From an uncultured Lachnospiraceae bacterium (GTDB taxonomy: Bacteria; Bacillota; Clostridia; Lachnospirales; Lachnospiraceae): a stretch of 64,000 nt of DNA. A model generated the notes under the pieces. That model did no database searches. It saw only the letters and a program-made list of their open reading frames with translations, and was not told the DNA's origin. The DNA lies in assembly GCA_902760755.1 (NCBI GenBank), contig CACWHK010000003.1, positions 62,001 through 126,000 on the forward strand. The letters run 5' to 3'. Numbering within the stretch: the stretch's first letter is position 1; every line of letters begins with the position of its first letter. Shown piece by piece: positions 44,273 to 53,233 of this stretch. The translations under genes were made by a program, and so were the position numbers.

Positions 44273-45616
44273 CTATTGATACTTCTTTTCCAATTCTGCA
44301 ATATAGTCAAAGCTGCTGTTTACACTGGATTCCAGTGCGGAGACTCTCTTCTGTCTGTCGTATTCGCGGACGATCTCTTCGTAGTCTCTGTTGGCCAGAG
44401 CCGGAGCCATGGCGATATATGCCGGATCCTTTTCGATCAGGACCTTGATGGCGCGTTTTCCGTCCTTATAACCAAGGGTCCGCTTAATGGCTTTGTCATC
44501 GGTACTGAAATTCAGTGTTCCGCTGAAAATGTCACCCAGATCTCTGCTGGGATCGATGACGATAAACTCCGCGTCCGGGAACTGCTCCACGGGAACTCGC
44601 TTTGCATAGTCCAGATTGATCAGAATAAACTTCCGGATGCCCCGTTCATAGAGGGGACGGATGGGTTCATTATCCACTACTCCGCCGTCCCGGTAATGCT
44701 TTCCGTTGATCACAACCGTATCATAGACGACAGGCATGGCTGTAGAGGCCATCAGGATACTTTGGATCTCACTGATGCTTTTCCCGTTCAGCTTCATGTA
44801 CTCAGCGTTGTAGCCGCCGCCCGGCAGTTCCTCGGCAACGCCGCAGAATATCTCCAGATCACTGGCTGCAAGCTTCTCATAATCGATATACTGATTCATG
44901 AGGCGGTTCATCTCATCCCGGGAGAAGCAGATCTTCCCCTGTGCCAGCATGGCGGGATCAATATCAAAGAGAACCCCCATATCGATATCATCCCAGGTTT
45001 TATAGGCCTTATCGAAGTCACCCTCCGCGTAAAGCACTGCATTCACGGCACCGATGGATGTGCCTGCAACGGCAGCAACCTTATCCAACTGCCCCTCTTC
45101 TGCCAGTGCCCGAAGGACGCCGATCTGATAAGCACCCTTTCCGCCGCCACCGGCAAGTACCAGACCCACATCCTCAGGGCCGTAGGTTTTTTGTTCTACG
45201 GAAGGTGCCGTAACCGGTACCTCCGAGTAGCTTGTGGCAGTCTCGGTGACAGCCGTTGTCGGAACCTCGGAATACGTGTCTTCTTCTGCTACGGGTGTCG
45301 GTACCTCGGAATATGTGTCCTCTTCTGCTGTGGGTGCCGTTACCTCGGAATATGTGTCCTCTTCTGCTGTGGGTGCCGTTACCTCGGAATAAGAATCCTC
45401 GGTCTCCTTCGGAGCATCCGGCGCTGGTTTCACGGAAAACCCTGCCTCCTTCATTCTGGAACGAAAAGCAGCCTCCTCCATTCCGGCCTTAGCAGCCGCC
45501 ACGGAAGACTCCAGCGTTCCGTCCTCCACCAGGCTGAACAGCATAAGCAGACCGCCTTCCCTCTGGGCAGCCGCCCTCTTATCAAACAGGTCTGCCCTGT
45601 CCTTATCTTCTGCCAA
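44273..45616 (-). CDS. Patatin-like phospholipase with N-terminal tandem repeats
   Basis: The catalytic domain (about 148-447) has the patatin oxyanion loop AGGGGKGAYQIG (155-166), nucleophile Ser187 in GTSIG and Asp310 in RDGG, the Ser-Asp dyad of patatin lipid acyl hydrolases. Residues 1-70 form a soluble segment with GGLLMLFSLVEDG. Residues 75-144 hold five units of a repeat, three of them close to 13 residues (YSEVTAPTAEEDT and variants). The start is a TTG at 45616, after GGGGGTGCACGGGA. The protein is likely cytoplasmic or peripheral; the lipid substrate is unknown. Confidence 0.85.
   Translation of the reverse strand: MAEDKDRADLFDKRAAAQREGGLLMLFSLVEDGTLESSVAAAKAGMEEAAFRSRMKEAGFSVKPAPDAPKETEDSYSEVTAPTAEEDTYSEVTAPTAEEDTYSEVPTPVAEEDTYSEVPTTAVTETATSYSEVPVTAPSVEQKTYGPEDVGLVLAGGGGKGAYQIGVLRALAEEGQLDKVAAVAGTSIGAVNAVLYAEGDFDKAYKTWDDIDMGVLFDIDPAMLAQGKICFSRDEMNRLMNQYIDYEKLAASDLEIFCGVAEELPGGGYNAEYMKLNGKSISEIQSILMASTAMPVVYDTVVINGKHYRDGGVVDNEPIRPLYERGIRKFILINLDYAKRVPVEQFPDAEFIVIDPSRDLGDIFSGTLNFSTDDKAIKRTLGYKDGKRAIKVLIEKDPAYIAMAPALANRDYEEIVREYDRQKRVSALESSVNSSFDYIAELEKKYQ
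45185..45394 (-). repeat. 39-bp tandem repeats in the patatin gene
   Basis: The coding sequence repeats in units of 39 bases (13 codons), each with YSEV, followed by degenerate units. Neighbouring units are nearly identical in DNA, which points to recent slippage or recombination. Confidence 0.7.
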
Positions 45617-45665
45617 TCCCGTGCACCCCCTTTATCTGAGTAACCCTCGAAATCTTCTCCCCTGA

Positions 45666-46913
45666 TCAGGAACGGATCTGTCCGTTTCCGTAAATGATAT
45701 ACTTGGTTGATGTCAGTGCCAGAAGTCCCATGGGGCCTCTTGCATGAAGCTTCTGGGTGGAGATTCCGATCTCCGCTCCGAACCCGAACTCGAAGCCGTC
45801 CGTGAAGCGTGTGGATGCATTTACATAGACAGCCGCAGAATCGATCTCACGAAGGAATCGCTGAGCAGATGCATAATCCCTGGTAAGGATCGACTCGGAG
45901 TGACCGGTGCTGTACTTATTGATATGCGCGATGGCCTCATCCAGATCATTTACGATCTTAGCGGAAATGATCTTCGCCAGATACTCGGTTCCGTAATCCT
46001 CTTCCGTGGCAGGAACCACCAGATTGCTGATGGACTGTGCTACTGCATCTCCGCGGATCTCGCAGTCCTCACTGGCAAGATCAGCCGCAATGAGAGGCAG
46101 GGCCTGCTCAGCAATATCCTTATGGATCACAAGGGATTCTGCCGCATTGCAGACACCCAGACGCTGCAGCTTGGCATTTCGTACAATCTGAACCGCCTGG
46201 TCCAGATCCGCAGTCTTATCGATATAGATATGACAGTTACCGGTTCCTGTCTCGATCACGGGAACCGTTGCATTTTCCACAACGCTGCGGATCAGTCCTG
46301 CACCGCCGCGGGGGATCAGAAGATCCAGATATTCATTCATCCGCATCAGCTCCGTGGCTACGGCACGGTCCGTATTCTCAACCAACTGAACACTGTCCAC
46401 GGGAACGCCTGCCTCTGCAAGGGCATCCCGGATTACCCGGATCAGAACCAGATTGGAGTTGATGCAGTCACTTCCGCCCCGGAGGATTGTTGCATTTCCG
46501 GCCTTAAAGGTAAGAGCGAAGGAATCCACGGTTACATTCGGACGGGACTCGTAGATGATCCCGATCACGCCCATGGGTACACGCATCTGTCCGATCTCCA
46601 GGCCGTTGGGACGGCGCTTCATGGAGATGATCTCGCCAATAGGATCCTCCAGAGATGCAACCTGACGCACCCCTTCCGCAATCCCGGCAATCCGCTCCTC
46701 GGTAAGACGCAGACGGTCCATAAGGGCCGGTGACATTCCGTTTTCTTCCGCGTTGGAAAGATCGATCTTATTTCCCTTCAGGATCTCTCCCGCATGCTCC
46801 ACCAGCGCATCTGCCACCATGAGCAGTGCCGTATTCTTCTGATCCGTACCAAGACGGCTCATCAAATAGGATGCTGCCTTGGCTCTTTTTCCCATCTCCT
46901 GTAATTCAGACAT
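45666..46913 (-). CDS. proA: Glutamate-5-semialdehyde dehydrogenase (gamma-glutamyl phosphate reductase)
   Basis: ProA reduces gamma-glutamyl phosphate to glutamate semialdehyde in proline synthesis. The 415-residue protein has the catalytic Cys in [10 protein letters not shown], the [13 protein letters not shown] segment and the family ending with [20 protein letters not shown]. It is separated from proB by four genes. Its ATG lies two bases after the preceding gene's stop. Confidence 0.95.
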   Translation of the reverse strand: MSELQEMGKRAKAASYLMSRLGTDQKNTALLMVADALVEHAGEILKGNKIDLSNAEENGMSPALMDRLRLTEERIAGIAEGVRQVASLEDPIGEIISMKRRPNGLEIGQMRVPMGVIGIIYESRPNVTVDSFALTFKAGNATILRGGSDCINSNLVLIRVIRDALAEAGVPVDSVQLVENTDRAVATELMRMNEYLDLLIPRGGAGLIRSVVENATVPVIETGTGNCHIYIDKTADLDQAVQIVRNAKLQRLGVCNAAESLVIHKDIAEQALPLIAADLASEDCEIRGDAVAQSISNLVVPATEEDYGTEYLAKIISAKIVNDLDEAIAHINKYSTGHSESILTRDYASAQRFLREIDSAAVYVNASTRFTDGFEFGFGAEIGISTQKLHARGPMGLLALTSTKYIIYGNGQIRS

Positions 46914-46915
46914 GA

Positions 46916-47557
46916 TTACTTTCCTTTCTTTTTCGCTTCTTTTTTCGCTGTTTTTTCAGCTTTCTTTGATTCTATATATCGATTGTACGTATCATCAAAT
47001 TCATTGATTGCCTGCTCTTCCGCTTCCTCGCTGAGATACCCGTCATCTGCCAAGAGATGTTTTAATCTTAAATCATCCATTAGATATGTGTAAAACCTGC
47101 GACTGTAGATGGTACTTCGCTTGTATTTTTTCTGTTCTCCCGAGAGAAATTCAATCAGTTCCTTATCAACAACAACCCGTTCCGTCTTCCTGTATTTTTT
47201 CCAAAGCTTGAGGAGTGGCACTGTCAGGATAGCACCAACCCCCAAAATGATCCATCCGGCAACGACGTTATGAAAGAAAACAACAACGTCAACAACTATA
47301 AGTATAGTGATCAGAAGCCCCGGAATACCGAGGAAACTTCCTAATATGGCAAGAAGCTCAATAATAGCTACAAGAAAACCAAAGGCGTCAAGTCCACTGA
47401 TTCCGTCGGATGAACCATAGGAGCCTCCGGAGGATCCACCTCCGCCGACTCTTCTTGGCCCTCCTCCATGACTTCCGCCAAAGGACCGGGAGCCACTGCT
47501 GCTTCCTCCTCCAAAGGAGCGGGGACCGCCTGAACTTCCACCAAGATTTCTGCTCAT
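46916..47557 (-). CDS. Gly/Ser/Arg/Phe-rich membrane protein, paralog C
   Basis: The 213-residue protein belongs to a set of three in this cluster. Residues 1-53 are low-complexity with [21 protein letters not shown]. Residues 55-118 hold two or three hydrophobic segments and the rest is a charged domain ([14 protein letters not shown], then EFDDTYNRY). The end is Lys/Ala-rich. No family is recognised. It is the most diverged of the three and lies nearest proA. Confidence 0.75.
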   Translation of the reverse strand: MSRNLGGSSGGPRSFGGGSSSGSRSFGGSHGGGPRRVGGGGSSGGSYGSSDGISGLDAFGFLVAIIELLAILGSFLGIPGLLITILIVVDVVVFFHNVVAGWIILGVGAILTVPLLKLWKKYRKTERVVVDKELIEFLSGEQKKYKRSTIYSRRFYTYLMDDLRLKHLLADDGYLSEEAEEQAINEFDDTYNRYIESKKAEKTAKKEAKKKGK

Positions 47558-47586
47558 CGTTTACGCTTCCTTCAAATCAAATCTAA

Positions 47587-48198
47587 TCACCGACATTCAT
47601 CAATGACCAGCTGTGGTCTGATATCGGTATCCTCAAATGGTAATTCTCCATCCTGCAAGATCAGGATGGAATAGGTCGGGGCAACGGTTGTGATCCTATA
47701 TTCGCTCCCGAATCCGGAGAGATACCGATCGTAATACCCGCCGCCATATCCAAGACGATGACGGGCTCTGTCATAGGCAAGCCCCGGCATGATCATTAGG
47801 ATCCTGCTGCCCTTCGGCATCACCTGCGGGAGGATCGGAAATGTGGGATCCGGTTCCTCGATGCCGAGAGAATTCTTTATCAGTGCCTCTCCCTGCTTTA
47901 CCAGATAGAATTCCATCTCATCTCCTTCCATCCTCGGAAGGAAAACGTTCTTCCTCTCTTCCCACGCAGTTAACATAATATTATTACAGTCAACTTCATT
48001 TCGGAAGGCCATATAGCAAAGCACTGCATCCGCTTCCCGGAACGCGGGGAGATCCGTGATCTTACGACAGATCACTTCGGAATACTCCTCAACTTCTTCT
48101 GCGGTCAACCGGTCCCGAAGGGTCCGATAGCGTTTTCGATACACTTTCTTCGCCTCCCGGATCAGATCCCGTTGTTCATCATTCATCCTGTTGCTCAT
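47587..48198 (-). CDS. 5-formyltetrahydrofolate cyclo-ligase
   Basis: This 203-residue enzyme converts 5-formyl-THF to 5,10-methenyl-THF with ATP. The nucleotide/substrate loop RLGYGGGYYDRYL and the N-terminal basic KKVYRKRYR region are intact. The gene sits between two of the three paralogous membrane proteins. A segment at 47969-47995 resembles the palindrome upstream of lspA. Confidence 0.9.
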   Translation of the reverse strand: MSNRMNDEQRDLIREAKKVYRKRYRTLRDRLTAEEVEEYSEVICRKITDLPAFREADAVLCYMAFRNEVDCNNIMLTAWEERKNVFLPRMEGDEMEFYLVKQGEALIKNSLGIEEPDPTFPILPQVMPKGSRILMIMPGLAYDRARHRLGYGGGYYDRYLSGFGSEYRITTVAPTYSILILQDGELPFEDTDIRPQLVIDECR

Positions 48199-48231
48199 TC
48201 TCTCTGCTATCCAATCGCCTTTAGTCAGCTT

Positions 48232-48828
48232 TCAGTTTCCGTCATTATACAGATCATGCTCCCGAAGATATCCTTCATAGATCTCATCGAAGCATTCAAT
48301 GGCGAGCTGTGTTTTATGCTTATCCAGATCTCCCCGCTTTGTGAGGAGGTCCCGTTCTCTTAACTCACACAGCATATGTCGTCTGAAATCATCACTTTCC
48401 GTGATCAGAGGGTCGTATTTCTCCTTATCCTCCACCAGCTCCACCAGATTACATTTCGCGGTTCTCTTTTTCCCTCCAAACAGGGAAATCAGGATCAGGA
48501 TCGTAACACCGACCCCTAAGAGAATTCCGCCGACCACCGGATAATGCATAAAAAAGATCACAATGATCAGTGTGTAGATGGAAATGATCACACCCCAAAA
48601 ATCGAATATCGAGAATGCGAATCCCGCAATTGTCAGTATGCCGCCGGCGAGATCATCCCCGGAGCCACGGAAGGAACCGCCGGAACTCGGGGAGCTGCCC
48701 GAAGATGTTCCTCCGCTCAGCTGTCTCGGGCCTCCGCCATGACTGCCGCCAAAGGATCTGGAGCCGCCGACACTGCCGCCTCCAAAGGAGTGAGAACCAC
48801 CTGAACTTCCGGGTAATCTTCTGCTCAT
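48232..48828 (-). CDS. Gly/Ser/Arg/Phe-rich membrane protein, paralog B
   Basis: The 198-residue protein has the same layout as its neighbour: N-terminal low-complexity region (1-53) with [22 protein letters not shown], two hydrophobic segments (about 62-90 and 92-115), and a charged C-terminal domain with LRERDLLTKRGDLDKH and CFDEIYEGY. GAAGGATAGCTT precedes the ATG. Function unknown. Confidence 0.75.
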   Translation of the reverse strand: MSRRLPGSSGGSHSFGGGSVGGSRSFGGSHGGGPRQLSGGTSSGSSPSSGGSFRGSGDDLAGGILTIAGFAFSIFDFWGVIISIYTLIIVIFFMHYPVVGGILLGVGVTILILISLFGGKKRTAKCNLVELVEDKEKYDPLITESDDFRRHMLCELRERDLLTKRGDLDKHKTQLAIECFDEIYEGYLREHDLYNDGN

Positions 48829-48858
48829 AAGCTATCCTTCATATCTATCGTGATCATC

Positions 48859-49455
48859 CTATTGATCAAGTCTGTTACGGGCTGCGGTTTCCGGTTCCGT
48901 AATGGGATGCGACCGGACATAGCTCCTGTAAATTTCATCAAACGAATCGATGGCCAGATCGATCTTCGAATCATCCAGCTGCCCCTTCTTCGTCAGTAGA
49001 TTCTTATCCCTAAGCTCCGACATCATAAAAATATGAAAGCTTCCGCTGTGAACGATCTCGTCGTTATATTTCTCATTATGTCCGATCATATCCACCAGGT
49101 CCGGATCCTCAGTCTTTTTTCGTCGAAGTGCAAAGATTAGGCAGAACAGGATCACACCTGCTGTAAATGTAATTCCTCCTAACACCGGAAATTTGATCAG
49201 AAGAATTACCACCACAAATGCAAAGATGGTGATCAAAAGACCGGGAAGGCCCAGAAGATCATAAGCAAGTTCAGCCAGACCTCCTGCCACCCCCAGACCG
49301 GAACTTTTAAAGCCACTGCCGTATCCTGAGGAGGAACCACCACTCAGCTTTCTCGCCCCTCCGCCATGACTTCCGCCAAAGGATCTGGAGCCACCGCTGC
49401 TTCCGCCGCCAAAGGAGCGGGGACCGCCTGAACTTCCGGAGATTCGTTTACTCAT
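48859..49455 (-). CDS. Gly/Ser/Arg/Phe-rich membrane protein, paralog A
   Basis: The 198-residue protein has N-terminal [21 protein letters not shown] (about 13-33), hydrophobic segments near 65-90 and 92-112, a basic RRKK stop-transfer and a C-terminal domain with LRDKNLLTKKGQLDDSK and SFDEIYRSY. It directly follows proB (28-base gap) and shares the closest C-terminal pattern with paralog B. Function unknown. Confidence 0.75.
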   Translation of the reverse strand: MSKRISGSSGGPRSFGGGSSGGSRSFGGSHGGGARKLSGGSSSGYGSGFKSSGLGVAGGLAELAYDLLGLPGLLITIFAFVVVILLIKFPVLGGITFTAGVILFCLIFALRRKKTEDPDLVDMIGHNEKYNDEIVHSGSFHIFMMSELRDKNLLTKKGQLDDSKIDLAIDSFDEIYRSYVRSHPITEPETAARNRLDQ

Positions 49456-49483
49456 TCTTCATATTCCTCTGTATCTGCGACAG

Positions 49484-50338
49484 TTAACGCTCCAGATACC
49501 GCTTGTTCACGATAAATTCCGTGGTGTCAAAAGAATCATCCTCATGGGCAAGGAACAGGGTTCCAACATCCTCTCCCTCCAGGAGCTGTGTGATGATGTG
49601 CAGATCGGAGGAATCCAGGATAGCCATGTCCGCACCACTGTCGGTTGCGATTCTTCCCGCGGAAAGCTTGGTGAACATACCGCCTGTTCCCATACCGGAT
49701 CCGGCTCCCTTCGCCATCTTCATCATCTTGTCATCGATCTGCTCCACGATGGAGATCTTCTTTGCGTCCGGATTCTTCCGCGGATCATCCGTATAGAGTC
49801 CGTCGATATCCGTAAGCAGCACCAGAAGGTCTGCCTTGATCAGGGATGCAACGATGGCTGACAGGGTATCATTATCACCAAACTCGATTTCTTCCGTTGC
49901 CACCGTATCATTTTCGTTAACCACCGGGATCACATCCAGATCCAGCAGCTGCTTTAAGGTGTTGGTTGCGTTGATCCGGCGTTCCGGGGATGTGATTACA
50001 TCAAAGGTAAGAAGAACCTGTGCTGCACGGTGATTATACTCAAGGAACAGCTTCTGGTACAGCATCATAAGCTCCAGCTGTCCGAGTGCCGCACAGGCCT
50101 GTGTCATGGAAAGCACCTCGGGGCGCTTCTTCAGGCCGAGGGCCTTACAGCCCACGACGATGGCACCGGAGGATACCAGAACCACGTCCTTTCCCTGATT
50201 CTTCAGGTCACTTAAGATCCGGATCAGCTTCTCGATCCGGAGAAAATCAAGCTCTCCGGTTTCCTTATGAACAAGGGAGCTGGAGCCGATCTTGATCACG
50301 ATTCTCTTTTTCTCTTTTAAAAACTCTCTGGGATTCAT
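49484..50338 (-). CDS. proB: Glutamate 5-kinase (short form)
   Basis: ProB phosphorylates glutamate to start proline synthesis. The 284-residue protein has the amino-acid-kinase core with KIGSSSLV, VSSGAIVVG, VNENDTVATEE and GTGGMFTKLSAG. The C-terminal PUA domain of long forms is missing, as in several clostridial homologues, so proline feedback may differ. AAAGGAATAGAAGCA precedes the ATG. Confidence 0.94.
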   Translation of the reverse strand: MNPREFLKEKKRIVIKIGSSSLVHKETGELDFLRIEKLIRILSDLKNQGKDVVLVSSGAIVVGCKALGLKKRPEVLSMTQACAALGQLELMMLYQKLFLEYNHRAAQVLLTFDVITSPERRINATNTLKQLLDLDVIPVVNENDTVATEEIEFGDNDTLSAIVASLIKADLLVLLTDIDGLYTDDPRKNPDAKKISIVEQIDDKMMKMAKGAGSGMGTGGMFTKLSAGRIATDSGADMAILDSSDLHIITQLLEGEDVGTLFLAHEDDSFDTTEFIVNKRYLER

Positions 50339-50357
50339 TGCTTCTATTCCTTTATGT

Positions 50358-51983
50358 TTAGTATTTCTGATTCAGATACTCTGCGAGCCGTTCCGCCCCG
50401 TGGATCCCGTCCACGGCTGCCGAGAGGATCCCTCCTGCATAGCCTGCTCCTTCCCCGCAGGGAAAAAGTCCCGGAAAATGCTCCGCCTGGAGCTGTTCAT
50501 CCCGAAGGATCCGCACCGGCGAAGATGTCCGGCTTTCGATCCCGGACAGGATCGTATCACTGCCGGAGAAACCGGGGATATCCTTCTCAAAAGAGGACAC
50601 CGCTTCTATTATAGCACGGGACAGGTGCTCCGGTAAACACTCCCTTAGATTTGAAAGATGAATCTTTCCCTTGATGCAGGGAGTGATGCTTCCCAACTGC
50701 GTTGTAGCCCGGTTTTCCATAAAATCTCCGAGTCTTTGCACCGGGACAGCCCCTTCTCCCACGCGGAAGAATGCCCGTTCCAGCTCCCGCTGAAAGGTTA
50801 CGGCATCCATGGGCTCATCCCCGGGAATATCCGAGGGAAGTACATTTACCACAATGGCACTGTTGGAATTCGGACCGGAACGTCCGCTGTAGCTCATACC
50901 GTTCACAACCACTCCGTCCGGTTCGGTGGAGGCATTTACCACATAACCGCCGGGACACATACAGAAGGAAAATACCGCCCGGTCCTCCTTCGTATGACAG
51001 ACCAGCTTATAGTCTGCAGCCGGGAGCATGGAGGCAAAATCTCCGTATCTCGCGTGATCGATCATGACCCGGGGATGCTCCACCCGAAGTCCTATGGCAA
51101 AGGGCTTTTGTTCCATGGCAAGACCCCTTCGGTCAAGCATGGCAAAGGTATCTCTGGCACTGTGACCGATGGCCAGAAGTACCGCAGGTGTACTCAGCTC
51201 GGTCTCCATATCTTCATTTTGTACCGTAAGCAAATATCGGTCACCGGACCTTCGGATATCCGTAACACAGTTTGAAAAACGGATCTCCCCGCCCGCATCC
51301 GTCAAGGCCTTTCGCAGGTTCTGCATGATCTTATACAGAACATCCGTACCGATATGAGGCTTTGCATCATAGGTGATCTGTTCCGGCGCTCCCAGCTGAT
51401 GAAAGGCCTTTAATACAAATGCCTGAGCTCCGTCCTTATCCTTATTGCCGGTATAAAGCTTTCCGTCCGAGAAGGTACCAGCACCGCCTTCCCCGAAGGA
51501 AACATTACTTTCGGGATTCAGCGTTCCTCCGTCCCAGAAGGAATTCACATCCCGGGCACGGTCCTCCACCGCCTTGCCCCTTTCCAGAAGGATCGGTCGG
51601 AAGCCTGCTGCGGCAAGTACATAGCCGGCGAAATATCCGGCGGGACCGGTACCGATGATCACGGGACGGTCCTCCTCGGGAATTCCGTTTTTCTTTCCTT
51701 CTTCTGCCGAATAAGTATACGGAAAGCGATATCCCTTCTCTTTAGTTAACATAACATTATTATGTTTACCGTTTCGGACAATTCGTCCTTCTTCCTCTGC
51801 CGAGAAGCCGAAAACACCGGCTGAAATATGATAATGAATCCGGTCCTGCTTTCTGGAATCCAGTGAACGCCGAAGGATCCGAACCTCGGGAAGGTTCTTT
51901 CTTCGAAGCGCTTTCTCACAGGCCAGGATCAGATCTTCCTTTCGATAATTGATGGGAAGCTTTATATCATTGATACGGATCAT
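50358..51983 (-). CDS. FAD-dependent dehydrogenase (COG2509 type)
   Basis: The 541-residue flavoprotein has a small N-terminal domain (about 1-90), the dinucleotide fold IGTGPAGYFAGYVLA near 110, and the family segment DVNSFWDGGTLNPESNVSFGEGGAGTFSDGKL. It ends with a second FAD contact FPCGEGAGYAGGILSAAVDG. These proteins are annotated as NAD-utilising dehydrogenases; substrate unknown. Its ATG overlaps the stop of the upstream FAD gene by four bases. A segment at 51744-51770 resembles the palindrome upstream of lspA. Confidence 0.87.
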   Translation of the reverse strand: MIRINDIKLPINYRKEDLILACEKALRRKNLPEVRILRRSLDSRKQDRIHYHISAGVFGFSAEEEGRIVRNGKHNNVMLTKEKGYRFPYTYSAEEGKKNGIPEEDRPVIIGTGPAGYFAGYVLAAAGFRPILLERGKAVEDRARDVNSFWDGGTLNPESNVSFGEGGAGTFSDGKLYTGNKDKDGAQAFVLKAFHQLGAPEQITYDAKPHIGTDVLYKIMQNLRKALTDAGGEIRFSNCVTDIRRSGDRYLLTVQNEDMETELSTPAVLLAIGHSARDTFAMLDRRGLAMEQKPFAIGLRVEHPRVMIDHARYGDFASMLPAADYKLVCHTKEDRAVFSFCMCPGGYVVNASTEPDGVVVNGMSYSGRSGPNSNSAIVVNVLPSDIPGDEPMDAVTFQRELERAFFRVGEGAVPVQRLGDFMENRATTQLGSITPCIKGKIHLSNLRECLPEHLSRAIIEAVSSFEKDIPGFSGSDTILSGIESRTSSPVRILRDEQLQAEHFPGLFPCGEGAGYAGGILSAAVDGIHGAERLAEYLNQKY

Positions 51984-53233
51984 ACGGAAAGACCTGCCTT
52001 TCTCCCGCTGATCAGGGCAAACATCAGATTGTATCCGCCGCAGCGGCCAACCACATCCACCAGTTCCCCGGTAATTGCGAGATGCGGATACCGCTTCTCT
52101 CCCGTTACGGTCATGGTAGCCGGATCAAGGATTTCCGTGCTGACGCCTCCGCTGCAGGCCTGTCCCTGCTCTCCCCGCTTGCCGGTGATGGTAAGCTCCC
52201 AGTGCTTCAGGCTGTGGCAAAGGAAGGTCAGTTCTTCCTCCGTGCAGCCTTCCAGGGCCCTTTTACGGCCCTCCTCCCCGAATAAGCCCTTCAGGAAGTA
52301 TTCGCAAAGCTTCTCATGCAGAAGTCCGTTCAGTGCCGCAAAGAGTCTTCGCTTTCCGGACTGGTTTCGGAGAATCCGGAGGATCTCCCGTTCGCTTAGA
52401 TCCGGGAGCAGATCCACGGTGATCCGGTCTCCGATTTCAGCTATGGTGGATAGATTAAAGGTTACGATCCCGGAGATGCCGTATTCGGTAAGCTGCAGTT
52501 CTCCTTCCTCAGCTTCACTTCCCAGAGAAAGCCGTGCGTGACAGCGTACCCCTGCCAGGGCTTTCTGATCCGCAGCGGAAACACTGCAAAGAAGCACTTC
52601 CGGGGATGCATCCTCCGCTTCCAGCGGACAGAGGGCCGGCTGGAACTCCCGGTACGGAAGACCAAGATCCATTAAAAGACGGTACAGGGTCGGCTTCTTT
52701 GCCGCACCAAGCTGCTCGGCAGCGGGACTTCCCATGCTGAGAACCAGCCGGCTCACCCGGATGCTCCGCCCCCCGGCCGTATGAAGAAGGTAGCCCTCAG
52801 CTCCGGCATCCGGTTCTTCGCGCAGGATGGCCGTGATCTCCGTATCATACAGGAACTCTGCGCCTGCCAGCCTTGCTGCATCCGTAAGAGCCCAGACCAC
52901 TGAGGAAGCCTGCATGCTGGCGGGATACAGATACCCGTCCCGGTTCGTAAGCGTGATCCCGATCAGAGAGAGAAACCGGTGCAGCTCCCGGACGGATTCT
53001 TCGGTAACAACCGCACACGCGAAGGGATCCTCGTAGTACTTAGAATCAGAAAGAACGGCATTTGCAAGATTGCATCTGCCGTTTCCCGTCGCATAGAGCT
53101 TTCGCCCGCTCTTCTTATTCTGTTCGATCAGGATCGTTCGAAAACCTCGTCGTGCAAGAACGGACGCAGCGACGAGGCCGGATGCTCCGGCCCCGATCAC
53201 ACATGCATCATAGGTATCTTCCATATTATTCAA
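51980..53233 (-). CDS. HI0933-family FAD-binding protein (aminoacetone oxidase-like)
   Basis: The 417-residue flavoprotein has VIGAGASGLVAASVLARRG, the KKSGRKLYATGNGRCNL segment typical of HI0933/YhiN, and the C-terminal VVGRCGGYNLMFAL. Substrate is unknown. Two starts are possible: a TTG at 53233 with AGAGGG nine bases before it, overlapping the upstream gene by eight bases, or an ATG at 53223 with no ribosome site. It is coupled to the next FAD gene by an ATGA overlap. Confidence 0.85.
   Translation of the reverse strand: MNNMEDTYDACVIGAGASGLVAASVLARRGFRTILIEQNKKSGRKLYATGNGRCNLANAVLSDSKYYEDPFACAVVTEESVRELHRFLSLIGITLTNRDGYLYPASMQASSVVWALTDAARLAGAEFLYDTEITAILREEPDAGAEGYLLHTAGGRSIRVSRLVLSMGSPAAEQLGAAKKPTLYRLLMDLGLPYREFQPALCPLEAEDASPEVLLCSVSAADQKALAGVRCHARLSLGSEAEEGELQLTEYGISGIVTFNLSTIAEIGDRITVDLLPDLSEREILRILRNQSGKRRLFAALNGLLHEKLCEYFLKGLFGEEGRKRALEGCTEEELTFLCHSLKHWELTITGKRGEQGQACSGGVSTEILDPATMTVTGEKRYPHLAITGELVDVVGRCGGYNLMFALISGRKAGLSV

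Noticed and set aside
44024-45643. 539-codon open frame antisense to the kinase-like and patatin genes
   Set aside because: Its repeats are only the complement of the patatin repeats; no start signals.
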